Part shown: piece by piece, positions 1-8,926 of the stretch
Position numbering within the stretch: position 1 is the first letter of the stretch
Layout: each line of letters opens with the position of its first letter
Assembly (NCBI RefSeq): GCF_001563225.1
Contig: NZ_CP014206.1
Location: 3,034,001-3,098,000 of the forward strand
Source of the DNA: Pseudodesulfovibrio indicus
Lineage (GTDB): Bacteria; Desulfobacterota; Desulfovibrionia; Desulfovibrionales; Desulfovibrionaceae
Length of the DNA stretch: 64,000 nucleotides
Reading direction: 5' to 3'
The notes under the pieces: model-generated
Databases searched by the model: none
The model's input: only the letters and a program-made list of their open reading frames with translations
What the model was told of the DNA's origin: nothing
Position numbers and translations under genes: made by a program

Positions 1-102
1 AACTGGGTCCTGCCCGTCACCGACAACATCCGCCAGATGCTGCCCCAGCTGCGCACCGACGAGGGGCTGACGCCCACGGTGAAGACCTCCTTCGGGCAAT
101 AG
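1..102 (+). CDS. C-terminal end of an unidentified protein (partial)
   Basis: The window opens inside a plus-strand reading frame that runs 33 codons to a TAG stop at 100-102. The visible tail contains the residues NWVLPVTDNIRQ and ends TSFGQ. Codon use matches the neighbouring genes. A strong intrinsic terminator follows 23 bases later, which supports this being a real gene end. Nothing in the short tail identifies a family. Confidence 0.6.
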   Translation, partial: NWVLPVTDNIRQMLPQLRTDEGLTPTVKTSFGQ

Positions 103-125
103 ACCCGGACGCAGAAAACGAAAAA

Positions 126-154
126 GGACGCCGGAGACCCGGCGTCCTTTTTTT
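126..154. terminator. Intrinsic terminator, probably bidirectional
   Basis: A 9-bp perfect stem (GGACGCCGG at 126-134 pairing with CCGGCGTCC at 139-147) has a 4-base loop and a run of seven T. An A-run lies on the left side, so it can also stop minus-strand transcription leaving korC. It sits between the convergent partial gene and korC. Confidence 0.85.
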
Positions 155-173
155 GATTCACATGAACGGGAGG

Positions 174-779
174 CTAGTCGATCTCGCCGAGTTCCTCCAC
201 GCGCCAGACCTCGCCCGCGTCCTCGCCCCATTCCTTCTTGGCCAGCCGGTGGCCGAGGTTGAACGCCTTGGTGTTCACCGCCCGGATCTTGGGCGGCAGG
301 GCCGATTCCAGGGACTTGCGCATGGTCGCCTGGTTGATGAACGGCAGGAGGTAGGAGAGCGCCCCGAGGACCACGGTGTTCATGGCCTGGGCCACGCCGA
401 CCTTGTCCTTGGCCAGGCTGGTGAACGGCAGGCCGAGGAACTGGTTGGTGGGCGGCTGCTTGACCAGGTCGGACTCCAGGACCAGGATGCCGCCCTTCTT
501 GAGGTACGGGAAGTAGGAGTTGCACGCCTCCTGCGACAGGGCCACCAGCAGGTCCAGGGACTCCGCCTTGGGATAGCTGATGCGCCCGGAGCTGATGACC
601 AGGTCGCACTTGCTCGATCCGCCGCGCGCCTCGGGGCCGTAGCTCTGGGTCTGGGTGACGTTGTAGCCGTGGCCCAGCGCCAGCCCCTGTCCCATGACCT
701 TGCCCAGGGTGATGATCCCCTGTCCGCCGAGGCCGGAGAAACGTATCTCGAACCGGTCGAGTTCCTGTTGCGCCTTCAT
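174..779 (-). CDS. korC: 2-oxoacid:ferredoxin oxidoreductase, gamma subunit (KorC-type)
   Basis: This 201-residue protein is the gamma subunit of an anaerobic 2-oxoacid oxidoreductase, which turns a 2-oxoacid plus CoA into acyl-CoA and CO2 and reduces ferredoxin. The N-terminal GLGGQGIITLGK motif and the following SYGPEARGG segment are hallmarks of this subunit. It is the last gene of a four-gene operon and its start abuts the beta-subunit stop directly. The order delta-alpha-beta-gamma fits 2-oxoglutarate (KOR) type enzymes. Branched-chain (VOR) specificity cannot be ruled out from sequence alone. Confidence 0.85.
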   Translation of the reverse strand: MKAQQELDRFEIRFSGLGGQGIITLGKVMGQGLALGHGYNVTQTQSYGPEARGGSSKCDLVISSGRISYPKAESLDLLVALSQEACNSYFPYLKKGGILVLESDLVKQPPTNQFLGLPFTSLAKDKVGVAQAMNTVVLGALSYLLPFINQATMRKSLESALPPKIRAVNTKAFNLGHRLAKKEWGEDAGEVWRVEELGEID

Positions 780-1631
780 CTACTTGCCCCCCTTCGCGGC
801 CTGCTTGAGGAAGTTCTGCTGCATGGCGTAGTACCGCTCCTCGAAGCCGGGACGGTCGCGGTCCACGAACACGCCGATGGGCATGCGGTCCCGGCGCTTG
901 TCTTCCGGCATCTCGTTGTACCGCTCCAGGGGAACGGCCGTGGATTTGAGCCAGTTGTACATGTCCACCGGGCTCTTGTACTTGTTCTTGCGCCCGAACT
1001 GGGTATGGCAGGGCGTGATCGCCTCCACCAGGCTGAAGCCGGGCCGCCCGATGGCCTCGGTCATGATCTTCTCCAGCCGATTGACGTGGAAGACCGTGCC
1101 GCGCGCCACATAGTTCGCGCCCGCGCCCCTGGCCAGCTCCACGGTGTCGAAGCTGGAGTCCAGCTGGCCGTAGGGGTTGGTCATGGTGGTCGAGCCCTCG
1201 GGCGTGGCCGGAGAGGACTGCCCGCCGGTCATGCCGTAGATGTTGTTGTTCAGGATCAGGGCCGTGACCCCGATGTTGCGCCGCGCCGCGTGGATCAGGT
1301 GGTTGCCGCCGATGGACAGGGCGTCGCCGTCGCCCATGAGCGCGATGACGTTCAGCTTCGGATTGGATATCTTGATGCCCGTTGCGAAGCTCAGGGCCCG
1401 CCCGTGGGTGGTGTGGACCGTGTTGAAGTCCACGTAGACGGCGAGCCGGCCCGAACAGCCGATGCCCGCCACCACGACCACGTCGTCCTTGGGGATGCCC
1501 AGGGAGTGGATGGAGCGGATCAGGGTCCCGAGCACGATGCCGTGGCCGCAACCGGCGCACAGCACGTGGGGGAACTTCTTGTTGTGCCGCAAATACTGAT
1601 GGATGATTTCGTTTCCGGTGATCTTGCTCAT
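780..1631 (-). CDS. korB: 2-oxoacid:ferredoxin oxidoreductase, beta subunit (TPP-binding)
   Basis: This 283-residue subunit carries the thiamine-diphosphate site. The CAGCGHG motif near residues 25-31 is typical of the beta subunit. The TPP/Mg region GDGDALSIGGNH is followed by LNNNIYGMTGGQ. Length is normal for the family. It sits 4 bases downstream of the alpha gene and directly upstream of the gamma gene, so the operon is probably translationally coupled. Confidence 0.88.
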   Translation of the reverse strand: MSKITGNEIIHQYLRHNKKFPHVLCAGCGHGIVLGTLIRSIHSLGIPKDDVVVVAGIGCSGRLAVYVDFNTVHTTHGRALSFATGIKISNPKLNVIALMGDGDALSIGGNHLIHAARRNIGVTALILNNNIYGMTGGQSSPATPEGSTTMTNPYGQLDSSFDTVELARGAGANYVARGTVFHVNRLEKIMTEAIGRPGFSLVEAITPCHTQFGRKNKYKSPVDMYNWLKSTAVPLERYNEMPEDKRRDRMPIGVFVDRDRPGFEERYYAMQQNFLKQAAKGGK

Positions 1632-1635
1632 GTCG

Positions 1636-2781
1636 CTACCCTTGCATGATGACCTTGAGGATTTCCGAGGGGGTGACGATCTGGCCGTCCACCCGATTGA
1701 TCGTCCTGACCGAGGCGTGGCCCATGTTCACGCGTTTCACCTCGCGGGACATCTGCCCCATGTTCATCTCCGGCACGACCAGGGTCCGGGCGTGGGCCAG
1801 GATCTTCTCGGTGTGTCTGCGCGGATACGGGAACAGGGTCTTGAGCTTGAGCAGCCCGGCCTTGACCCCGTTGCCCCGCGCCTGCTGCACGGCCAGCTCC
1901 GCCGAACGGGCCACCGAGCCGTAGGCGATGACGCAGACCTCGCAGTCGTCGGTCATGATCTCGTCCACCAGTTGAATGTCGTAGAAGAACTGGTCGATCT
2001 TGCGGTGGATGCGGTCCATGAGCTCCACGACTTCCTCGGGCCGCTGGGTCGGGAACCCGTTGCGATCGTGGGTCAGGCCGGTGACGTGGAAGCGGTAGCC
2101 CGAGCCGATGGGCGGCATGGGCGGCACGCCGCGCACGGTCTCCTCGTAGGGCTTGTACCACTCCGGCGGCATGGACGGCACGGTGCGGGAAAAGACCTCG
2201 AACTCGCCCTCGTTGGGAATCTCGATCTTCTCGCGGGTGTGCGACGTGACCTCGTCCAGGAGCAGGATGACCGGGGTCCGGTATTTCTCCGCCATGTTGA
2301 AGGCGGTGATGGTCATGTCCAGACACTCCTGCACGTTGGAGGCGGACAGGACGATGATGGGATGGTCGCCGTGGGTGCCCCACCGGGCCTGCTGCACGTC
2401 GCCCTGGGCCGGGCTGGTGGGCAGCCCGGTGGACGGCCCGCCGCGCATGACGTTGACCAGCACCATGGGGGTCTCTGCCATGACGGCGTAGCCCAGGTTC
2501 TCCTGCATCAGCGAGAAGCCGGGGCCGGAGGTGGCGGTCATGGCCTTGCGCCCGGAGAGCGACGCGCCGATGACCGCGCCCATGCTGGCGATCTCGTCTT
2601 CCATCTGGATGAACACGCCGTTCTCCAGCTTGGGCAGCCGGGAGGCCATGATCTCCATGATCTCGGAAGACGGGGTGATGGGATAGCCGCCGTAGAAGGT
2701 GCATCCCGCGAGCAGCGCGCCCTCGACAACGGCCTCGTTGCCGAGCGCGAAAATTTCAGTCCGTTTCTTACGTCTGGGCAT
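1636..2781 (-). CDS. korA: 2-oxoacid:ferredoxin oxidoreductase, alpha subunit
   Basis: This 381-residue subunit supplies the pyrimidine-binding and core domains. Near the N terminus GNEAVVEGALLAGCTFYGGYPITPSSEI is the usual entry of 2-oxoacid oxidoreductase alpha subunits, and the TSGPGFSLMQE segment follows. The central QGDVQQARWGTHGDH loop is typical of KOR/VOR enzymes. The gene starts 5 bases after the ferredoxin-like korD stop. The true substrate (2-oxoglutarate or a branched-chain oxoacid) is not decidable here. Confidence 0.88.
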   Translation of the reverse strand: MPRRKKRTEIFALGNEAVVEGALLAGCTFYGGYPITPSSEIMEIMASRLPKLENGVFIQMEDEIASMGAVIGASLSGRKAMTATSGPGFSLMQENLGYAVMAETPMVLVNVMRGGPSTGLPTSPAQGDVQQARWGTHGDHPIIVLSASNVQECLDMTITAFNMAEKYRTPVILLLDEVTSHTREKIEIPNEGEFEVFSRTVPSMPPEWYKPYEETVRGVPPMPPIGSGYRFHVTGLTHDRNGFPTQRPEEVVELMDRIHRKIDQFFYDIQLVDEIMTDDCEVCVIAYGSVARSAELAVQQARGNGVKAGLLKLKTLFPYPRRHTEKILAHARTLVVPEMNMGQMSREVKRVNMGHASVRTINRVDGQIVTPSEILKVIMQG

Positions 2782-2786
2782 GTCGC

Positions 2787-3074
2787 CTAAGCCCCCTTCC
2801 CGCCCGTCTTGGTCTTCGGCGGCGCGGTTTCGGCGTCCGTGTCGGACAGCCCGTTATCCATGGGTTCCTTGTCGCTGACCACGATGGCGAAATCCGGACA
2901 GTGCAGCTCGCAGAACCCGCACCGGATACAGTCCTCCTCGCGCTCCACAACGGCCTTGCCTTGCAGGCTCAGGCCGAGAACCTTGGCCGGACAGAATTCG
3001 ACGCAAATGCCGCAGCCTTTGCACCAGTCCGGGTAGATGGTCACCTTGTTCTTGCCTTTGTTCTTCTTGGGCAT
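2787..3074 (-). CDS. korD: 2-oxoacid oxidoreductase ferredoxin-like delta subunit (2x[4Fe-4S])
   Basis: This 95-residue protein holds two CxxCxxCxxxCP-type clusters (CKGCGICVEFCP and CIRCGFCELHCP), so it is the electron-transferring delta subunit. I chose the ATG at 3074 (MPKKNKGKN) because an AAGGAT ribosome-binding site lies just upstream and homologous subunits begin shortly before the first cluster. The frame stays open further upstream to about 3272, but that stretch has no family resemblance. The C-terminal 25 residues are a variable charged tail. Confidence 0.87.
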   Translation of the reverse strand: MPKKNKGKNKVTIYPDWCKGCGICVEFCPAKVLGLSLQGKAVVEREEDCIRCGFCELHCPDFAIVVSDKEPMDNGLSDTDAETAPPKTKTGGKGA

Positions 3075-3100
3075 AGATCCTTCCAGGGCTGAGAAATTCC

Positions 3101-3117
3101 TCCAGGCCGGGCCTGGA
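3101..3117. promoter_or_regulatory. Inverted repeat upstream of korD
   Basis: TCCAGGCC and GGCCTGGA form an 8-bp perfect inverted repeat around a single G, 27 bases upstream of the chosen korD start. It could be an operator in the kor leader or a small RNA hairpin. No regulator for it is visible. Confidence 0.35.
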
Positions 3118-3246
3118 AATACGGAAAACATCGCTCCGGGCGCCCGTTGATTACGGTACCCACCCGGTTTCCTAACAGGATTTTTTCTCCTGTCCAACGA
3201 TTTTAAAAAATTCATTTTCCCCTCTCCGAAAGCGGAGAGGAAAAAA

Positions 3247-3282
3247 CGCGAAAAGCGTCCGGAGCAAAACACCCCGGACGCT
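3247..3282 (-). terminator. Intrinsic terminator after cbiC
   Basis: Read on the minus strand, an 8-bp GC-rich stem (arms at 3255-3262 and 3274-3281) is followed by TTTT and, after a short gap, TTTTTT. It lies 27 bases past the cbiC stop. A second hairpin (3221-3240) lies next to it. Confidence 0.75.
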
Positions 3283-3308
3283 TTTTTCGAATCGAAAAAT
3301 CGCGAAAA

Positions 3309-3947
3309 TCAACCGGCGAGGACCGCCAATGCGTTGATCACCGATGCGGCCAGGGCGCTGCCGCCCTTGCGTCCATGTATGGAAATGTACGGGATGTCGC
3401 GGCTCATGAGCAACTCTTTGGACTCCGCCGCGTTCACGAACCCGACGGGCATGCCGACCACCAGCGCGGGGTTCGCCGCGCCGTTGTCCACGTGCTCCAC
3501 CAGCCGGATGAGCGCGGTGGGCGCGTTTCCCACGACCCATATGTCCGGGTGCAGCTCGGCCACGGCCACGTCCACGGCCGCCTTCGCGCGGGTGATTCCC
3601 TCGGCCTTGGCACGCTCGACCACGCGGGGATCGTTCATCAGGCAGTGCACGGTGCAGCCGAGCGGATCGAGCCGCCGGACCGGCATGCCCCGCCGTGCCA
3701 TCTCCGTATCCGAGACGATCACGGCCCCGCTGCGGAGCGCGTTCAGGCCGGATTCCACGGCCCGTTCGTGAAAACGGACCAGCTCGAGCATCTCGAAGTC
3801 CGCCGTGGTGTGGATCATGCGGCGCACGATCTCCCACTGCGCCCCCTCGAACGGGCGCGGGCCGGGGACCTCGGAGTCGATGATGCGGAAGGATTCCGCC
3901 TCGATGTCTTCCGGCTTGCGGAAGTCCTGGAACGTTATGTCGGTCAA
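3309..3947 (-). CDS. cbiC: Precorrin-8X / cobalt-precorrin-8 methylmutase
   Basis: This 212-residue protein matches CbiC/CobH, which moves a methyl group from C11 to C12 of the corrin ring in cobalamin synthesis. The RMIHTTADFE segment carries the histidine that family members use in catalysis. GCTVHCLMNDP, TALIRLVE and VVGMPVGFVNAAESK are characteristic. Length is normal. The gene is isolated here: no other cobalamin gene lies in the window, and it has its own terminator, so it is probably monocistronic. Confidence 0.9.
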   Translation of the reverse strand: MTDITFQDFRKPEDIEAESFRIIDSEVPGPRPFEGAQWEIVRRMIHTTADFEMLELVRFHERAVESGLNALRSGAVIVSDTEMARRGMPVRRLDPLGCTVHCLMNDPRVVERAKAEGITRAKAAVDVAVAELHPDIWVVGNAPTALIRLVEHVDNGAANPALVVGMPVGFVNAAESKELLMSRDIPYISIHGRKGGSALAASVINALAVLAG

Positions 3948-4006
3948 AGCGGGACGCCTCCGGTACAGGTTTGGATCATTTTCTCATTCGTTCTTTACGA
4001 AAAATC

Positions 4007-4049
4007 GAAACGGTCCGGAACACATTTTCATCGTTTTCCGGACCGTTTC
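4007..4049 (-). terminator. Intrinsic terminator of the amino-acid ABC operon
   Basis: A 14-bp perfect stem (4007-4020 with 4036-4049) is followed on the minus strand by GATTTTT. It closes the operon that ends at 4094. Confidence 0.85.
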
Positions 4050-4093
4050 AAGACGGTTCAAATCCGTTCGGCGCTCCGCCGACCACCCGGTGC

Positions 4094-4810
4094 CTAGCGG
4101 TCGCGGGCCTGATAGCGCGACAACTGAGCCTCCAGCCTGCGGCTGTAGGAGGTCAGAATGAAGCAGATTGCAAAGTACAGACAGGCGATGGTGATCCATA
4201 TCTCGAAGGACGCCACGGTCTCGCGGTTGTCCACCTGCACGCCGGTGCGGGTCAGTTCGATGACGCCGAGGATGGCGGCCAGGGAGGTATCCTTGGTCAG
4301 GGAGACGAACTGGTTGACGAAGGACGGGATCATGTTCCTGAGCGCCTGGGGCAGAATGACCAGCTTCATGGCCTGGACATGGGACAGGCCCGTGGACCGC
4401 GCCGCCTCCATCTGGCCCTTGGGCAGCGCCTTGACGCCCGCGCGGACGATCTCGCCCACGTAGGCGCTGGTGAAGACCATGAAACAGAACATGGTCGTGG
4501 AGAACGCGGGCATGGTCTGCCCGGTGACCACGGGGGCCAGGTAGTAGAACCAGAAAATGAGCAGCAGGAGCGGCATGCCGCGGATCATTTCGATGTAGCA
4601 GACCGAGGGATACTTGATCCACCACTTGCGCGATAGGCGCATCAATCCGGCGGCAAGGCCGATCCAGAACGCCCCGAAGATGCCGAAGATGGCCAGGATG
4701 ACGCTGGCCACCAGCCCTTCGGGATTGTGGATGAAGGGAAAGGCCCAGTCCAGGCGGGTGTTGCCGTACAAAAAGTAGTCGAAGTTCGCAAAAGCTATGT
4801 CCCAATGCAT
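4094..4810 (-). CDS. Polar amino-acid ABC importer, permease (second)
   Basis: This 238-residue inner-membrane protein of the HisM/GltK class forms half of the transport channel. The EIVRAGVKALPKGQMEAARSTGLS segment is the EAA loop that docks on the ATPase. Several hydrophobic helices are visible, and the length is typical. It follows the first permease by 10 bases. The substrate is probably a polar or acidic amino acid, judged from the family of all four components rather than from any diagnostic residue. Confidence 0.85.
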   Translation of the reverse strand: MHWDIAFANFDYFLYGNTRLDWAFPFIHNPEGLVASVILAIFGIFGAFWIGLAAGLMRLSRKWWIKYPSVCYIEMIRGMPLLLLIFWFYYLAPVVTGQTMPAFSTTMFCFMVFTSAYVGEIVRAGVKALPKGQMEAARSTGLSHVQAMKLVILPQALRNMIPSFVNQFVSLTKDTSLAAILGVIELTRTGVQVDNRETVASFEIWITIACLYFAICFILTSYSRRLEAQLSRYQARDR

Positions 4811-4820
4811 CGCGCCGCCC

Positions 4821-5588
4821 CTAGTACATGACCTGGATCATGAAGTGCTTGTTGTACATGTTGATGCAGAACGAGACGACCAGCGAGATCATCAGGTAGA
4901 TCAACAGGGCAACGGTGAAGGCCTCGAAGGGCATGGCGTGATAGGACTCGACCTGAACCGCCTGGTACATGATGTCGGTCACGCCCAGGACCATGACCAG
5001 GGAAGAGTTCTTGATCAGATTGAGGGCCTGGGAGATGAGCGGCGGAATGACGATGCGCAGGGCCTGGGGCAGGATGACGTAGCGGTATCCCTGGAGGAAG
5101 GAGAGGCCCACGGCGCGGGAGGCTTCGAGCTGGTTCTTGGGGATGGAGAAGATTCCGGCGCGGATTTCCTCGGCGATGAAGGCCGAGGTGTACACGGTCA
5201 GGGCGATGATGCCCATGATCAGCTCGACGTTGAAGAGCATCCACTCCCCGACGAACTCGTGGCCGAACAGGGTGAACGGGCCGGGGAACCAGGTGTAGAG
5301 GTCGTTCATCCAGTCGTTGATGACCTTGGGGATGACGAAATAGGACGCATTGTACCAGAAAAATATCTGCACGAGCAGCGGCGTGTTGCGGAAGAACTCG
5401 GTGAAGGCGAGGCTGAACCACTGCAACGGCTTGAAGGGGGTCATCCGCATGACGCAGATGATGATGCCCAGGATCATGGCGCAGATCAGGGAGATGATCG
5501 AGATCTGCATGGTGGTGCAGAACCCCTCCCACATCCACCGGGCGGGCTCGCCGGAAAACATCTCGGCCCATTGAAAATTATACTGCAA
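4821..5588 (-). CDS. Polar amino-acid ABC importer, permease (first)
   Basis: This 255-residue permease partners with the one that follows it. The EAA loop reads AEEIRAGIFSIPKNQLEASRAVGLS. Five or more hydrophobic helices are apparent, and a QIFFWYNASYF segment is typical of glutamate/aspartate-type permeases. It lies downstream of a terminator-like hairpin that separates it from the binding-protein gene, so it is likely expressed at a lower level than the binding protein. Confidence 0.85.
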   Translation of the reverse strand: MQYNFQWAEMFSGEPARWMWEGFCTTMQISIISLICAMILGIIICVMRMTPFKPLQWFSLAFTEFFRNTPLLVQIFFWYNASYFVIPKVINDWMNDLYTWFPGPFTLFGHEFVGEWMLFNVELIMGIIALTVYTSAFIAEEIRAGIFSIPKNQLEASRAVGLSFLQGYRYVILPQALRIVIPPLISQALNLIKNSSLVMVLGVTDIMYQAVQVESYHAMPFEAFTVALLIYLMISLVVSFCINMYNKHFMIQVMY

Positions 5589-5619
5589 AATAAAGTCCGT
5601 CGTTTGAGGTGGTGATCGG

Positions 5620-5651
5620 AAAAACCGGGAGCGCTCTGGAGCGCTCCCGGT
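5620..5651 (-). promoter_or_regulatory. Attenuator-like hairpin between binding-protein and permease genes
   Basis: A 12-bp perfect stem (5624-5635 with 5640-5651, loop CTGG) is followed on the minus strand by TTTT. It sits inside the operon, after the binding-protein stop. Such hairpins commonly give partial termination and protect the upstream message, so that binding protein outnumbers permease. Confidence 0.7.
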
Positions 5652-5671
5652 GAATCAGACTGAATCGGGCC

Positions 5672-6478
5672 TTACATGGGCCAGAGTTCCATCTCCCAGC
5701 CGGCGGGCAGGTCGTAACCCATCCACTTCTTGAACAGCTTGTGGTAGGTGCCGTCGAGCCACATCTCGTTGAGGGACTTGTTGACGAAATCGCGGAAGGC
5801 GGAATCGTCCTGGGGAACGCCGAGGCCGTAGGGCTCGGAGGAGAAGAAGGCGCCGACGATTTCCCACTTGTCGGGATTGTCGTCACCGGCCTTCAGACCG
5901 GCCAGAATACCGGAGTCGGTGGTCACGGCCTTGACCTTGCCCTGCTTCAGCGCCATGAAGGCCTGCGGGTATTCGTCATAGGAGATGACCTGGGCGGCGG
6001 GCTGCGCGGCCTTGATGTTCTTCTCGGAGGTGGAGCCCTTCACGGTGCCGACCTTCTTGTTGGCCAAGTCGTCGGTGGAGGTGATGCCGGAGCCCTTTTC
6101 GACCAGCAGCTTCTGACCATCCATGAAGTAGGTGATGGAGAAGTCGATCTGCTCGTCACGGGAGAACTTGTGGGTCATGGTGGCGGCCAGCAGGTCCACG
6201 GAGCCCTGGGCCAGCATCGGGATGCGGTTCTTGGAGGTGACGACCTTGAACTCGGTCTTCACGCCCAGCTTGTCGGCGATGTACTTGCAGATATCGACGT
6301 CGAAGCCGACCAGTTCCTTGCTGTCGGGATCAATGAAGCCGAACAGGTTGACGGAGTCCTTGACGCCGCAGACCAGGACGCCCTTGGCTTTCACGTCCTC
6401 GATCTTGCCGGCGAACGCGGCGTTGGCCGCGAACACGAAGGACAGCACCAGTGCCAGAATAAGTACCAAACGTTTCAT
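5672..6478 (-). CDS. Polar amino-acid ABC importer, periplasmic binding protein
   Basis: This 268-residue protein belongs to the family-3 solute-binding proteins. A Sec signal peptide (hydrophobic core to about residue 20, AFA cleavage site) precedes the mature domain. GFDVDICKYIADKLG and the FSRDEQIDFSITYF region are typical of glutamate/aspartate and glutamine binders. A clear AGGAGG ribosome-binding site precedes the ATG. The gene lies between the ATPase gene and the hairpin that leads into the permease genes. Confidence 0.88.
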   Translation of the reverse strand: MKRLVLILALVLSFVFAANAAFAGKIEDVKAKGVLVCGVKDSVNLFGFIDPDSKELVGFDVDICKYIADKLGVKTEFKVVTSKNRIPMLAQGSVDLLAATMTHKFSRDEQIDFSITYFMDGQKLLVEKGSGITSTDDLANKKVGTVKGSTSEKNIKAAQPAAQVISYDEYPQAFMALKQGKVKAVTTDSGILAGLKAGDDNPDKWEIVGAFFSSEPYGLGVPQDDSAFRDFVNKSLNEMWLDGTYHKLFKKWMGYDLPAGWEMELWPM

Positions 6479-6516
6479 GAATCCTCCTCTCTCTTGAGAT
6501 TCCGTTGTTATGACGA

Positions 6517-7245
<729 letters not shown>

Positions 7246-7346
7246 GTGAAGATGTCTCCGGGCCTAAATATGAAAGTAAAAATTGCGGAAACCCTCGATC
7301 GGAAGCGTGTCCAGACAGACCAAGAGGGCTTCAGCCACGAACAGAA

Positions 7347-7375
7347 AATATGGTCGGAAATAAGAATAAAGTCAA
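7347..7375 (-). promoter_or_regulatory. Candidate sigma-70-type promoter for the amino-acid ABC operon
   Basis: On the minus strand TTGACT (7375-7370) and CATATT (7352-7347) are separated by 17 bases in an AT-rich stretch upstream of the ATPase gene. The rest of 7246-7455 holds no other feature I can name. Confidence 0.45.
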
Positions 7376-7455
7376 GGCGTCCGGGGAAAAAGACAATTGT
7401 GTCAACGCATAAACCCGCACTCGGGCAGGTATCGGAACACCCGGTTTTGACGAAC

Positions 7456-7486
7456 AAAAAAGGGGCCCGACGCACCGGCCCCTTTT
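7456..7486 (-). terminator. Intrinsic terminator after the TAXI lipoprotein gene
   Basis: A 10-bp stem (arms at 7458-7467 and 7477-7486) is followed on the minus strand by T6. It lies 77 bases past the stop of the gene that ends at 7563. Confidence 0.8.
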
Positions 7487-7562
7487 CAATTTCGATTCAG
7501 AACTATTACGACAGGATAGGAAAATAGTACCGCGCTCTCCCCTTCTCGGGCTGATAACCGCC

Positions 7563-8618
7563 CTACATCATTCCCGCCTGGCGGTAGTAGATTGCGGCAC
7601 CGGGATGGATGGGGGCGGACAGCCCCTGGAGCATGCCTTCGCGAGTCAGGCACTGGAGCGCAGGATGTTGCGCCCGGAAGGCGTCGAGATTCTCGACGAC
7701 CTCGCGGGTCACGGCGTAGACCACGCCGTCGGGCACGTCCGAGGAGGTGACCAGGGTCGCCTTGACGCCGAAGCTCTGGATTTTGCCGTCCTGCGAGGCC
7801 AGTTCCGGATAGAAGGAGGTGTCGATCTCTGCCGGGACGTAATACGGGAACTTGGCGAACAGCGCGCCGACCCCGGATATGGGCACGATGACCACCTTGC
7901 GCTTGCCTTCGGTGGCTTCCTTGATGGCCGCGGAGGGATGCCCCACGGTGTAGAAATAGGCGTCTATGGTCCCGGATTGGAGCAGGTCGGATGATTCTAT
8001 GGCCCGAACCTCCACCGGCTTGATATCGCCGAGCGACAGTCCGACCGCACCAAGCGCGTCGGTGGAGTTCCTGTGCTGTCCCGAGCCGGGATTGCCGATG
8101 TTGACGCTGTGCCCCTTGAGATCGCCGATGGTCTTGATGCCGGCGTCCGCGGCCGCGACGAGCGTCAGCACTTCCGGATGCAGGGAGAAGACGGAACGAA
8201 GTTTGGTCTGCGGTCCTTTCTCCGCCCATTCGGCTATGCCGTTCACGGCCTGGTACTGCCGGTCGGACTGAGCCATGCCGAATTGCATGTCCCCGGCCAG
8301 AACAGCGTTGATATTGAACACCGAGCCGCCGGTGGACTCCACGGACATCCGGATGTCGTACTCGTCGCGCTTGGCGTTGACCATATTGGCGATGGCTCCG
8401 CCGCTCGGATAGTAGACCCCGTTGACGCCGCCCGTGCCGATGGTCGCGAAGGTCGCCTTGCCGTGGTCAAAGGTCGGTGTCTTCAGCTCGGTCATGGTGG
8501 ATTTGTCGGCCTTGAGGCGCTCAAGCCCGACCTTCTCCTTAGGCGCGGGCTCCTCGCCCCCGCCGCAGGCCGCAAGGAACAACATCAAACACAAAAGAAA
8601 CAGCGTCTTGGCTCGCAT
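7563..8618 (-). CDS. TAXI-family TRAP transporter solute-binding lipoprotein
   Basis: This 351-residue protein is a TRAP-associated extracytoplasmic immunogenic (TAXI) solute receptor. The FATIGTGGVNGVYYPSGGAIANMVN segment is the family signature. I chose the ATG at 8618 because an AGGAGG site lies 5 bases upstream and the resulting N terminus is a lipoprotein signal ending LAAC. No TRAP permease gene (DctQ/M or fused) lies on either side, so the partner must be encoded elsewhere or the protein works alone. The ligand is unknown. Confidence 0.85.
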   Translation of the reverse strand: MRAKTLFLLCLMLFLAACGGGEEPAPKEKVGLERLKADKSTMTELKTPTFDHGKATFATIGTGGVNGVYYPSGGAIANMVNAKRDEYDIRMSVESTGGSVFNINAVLAGDMQFGMAQSDRQYQAVNGIAEWAEKGPQTKLRSVFSLHPEVLTLVAAADAGIKTIGDLKGHSVNIGNPGSGQHRNSTDALGAVGLSLGDIKPVEVRAIESSDLLQSGTIDAYFYTVGHPSAAIKEATEGKRKVVIVPISGVGALFAKFPYYVPAEIDTSFYPELASQDGKIQSFGVKATLVTSSDVPDGVVYAVTREVVENLDAFRAQHPALQCLTREGMLQGLSAPIHPGAAIYYRQAGMM

Positions 8619-8870
8619 ACGATCCTCCTGATCACCCACCTGACCGCCCCATTCTCAAAAATCATCAACGTAATGCCGATAGCACAATTCTCAAGCTATG
8701 CAAATCCGCTGATATTTTGGACAAGAAGGAGATAATAAGCCGATCTGCCTCCCTGCCTGGGTGGGACGGAGCATTTGGCGCTTCAACCGGCGGCGTTTCG
8801 ACCTTCAACTCGCCGTAACTCTACATTTTTCCCCATCATCCACCCATAAGGGCCATGGGCGAACAAAATC

Positions 8871-8904
8871 AAAAAAAGGGGCCTCTCCGAAGAGAGGCCC
8901 CTTT
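8871..8904 (-). terminator. Intrinsic terminator of the qrc operon
   Basis: A 13-bp perfect stem (8875-8887 with 8892-8904, loop CGAA) is followed on the minus strand by a run of T. It lies 22 bases after the qrcD stop. The rest of 8619-8926, upstream of the TAXI gene, shows no other feature I can support. Confidence 0.88.
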
Positions 8905-8926
8905 GATTGTGATGGGAACCTTGAAG

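Noticed and set aside
3221..3240. The CCTCTCCG/CGGAGAGG hairpin as a terminator
   Set aside because: The A-run lies on the right, so on the minus strand it precedes the hairpin instead of following it, and on the plus strand no T-run follows. The real cbiC terminator is at 3247-3282.
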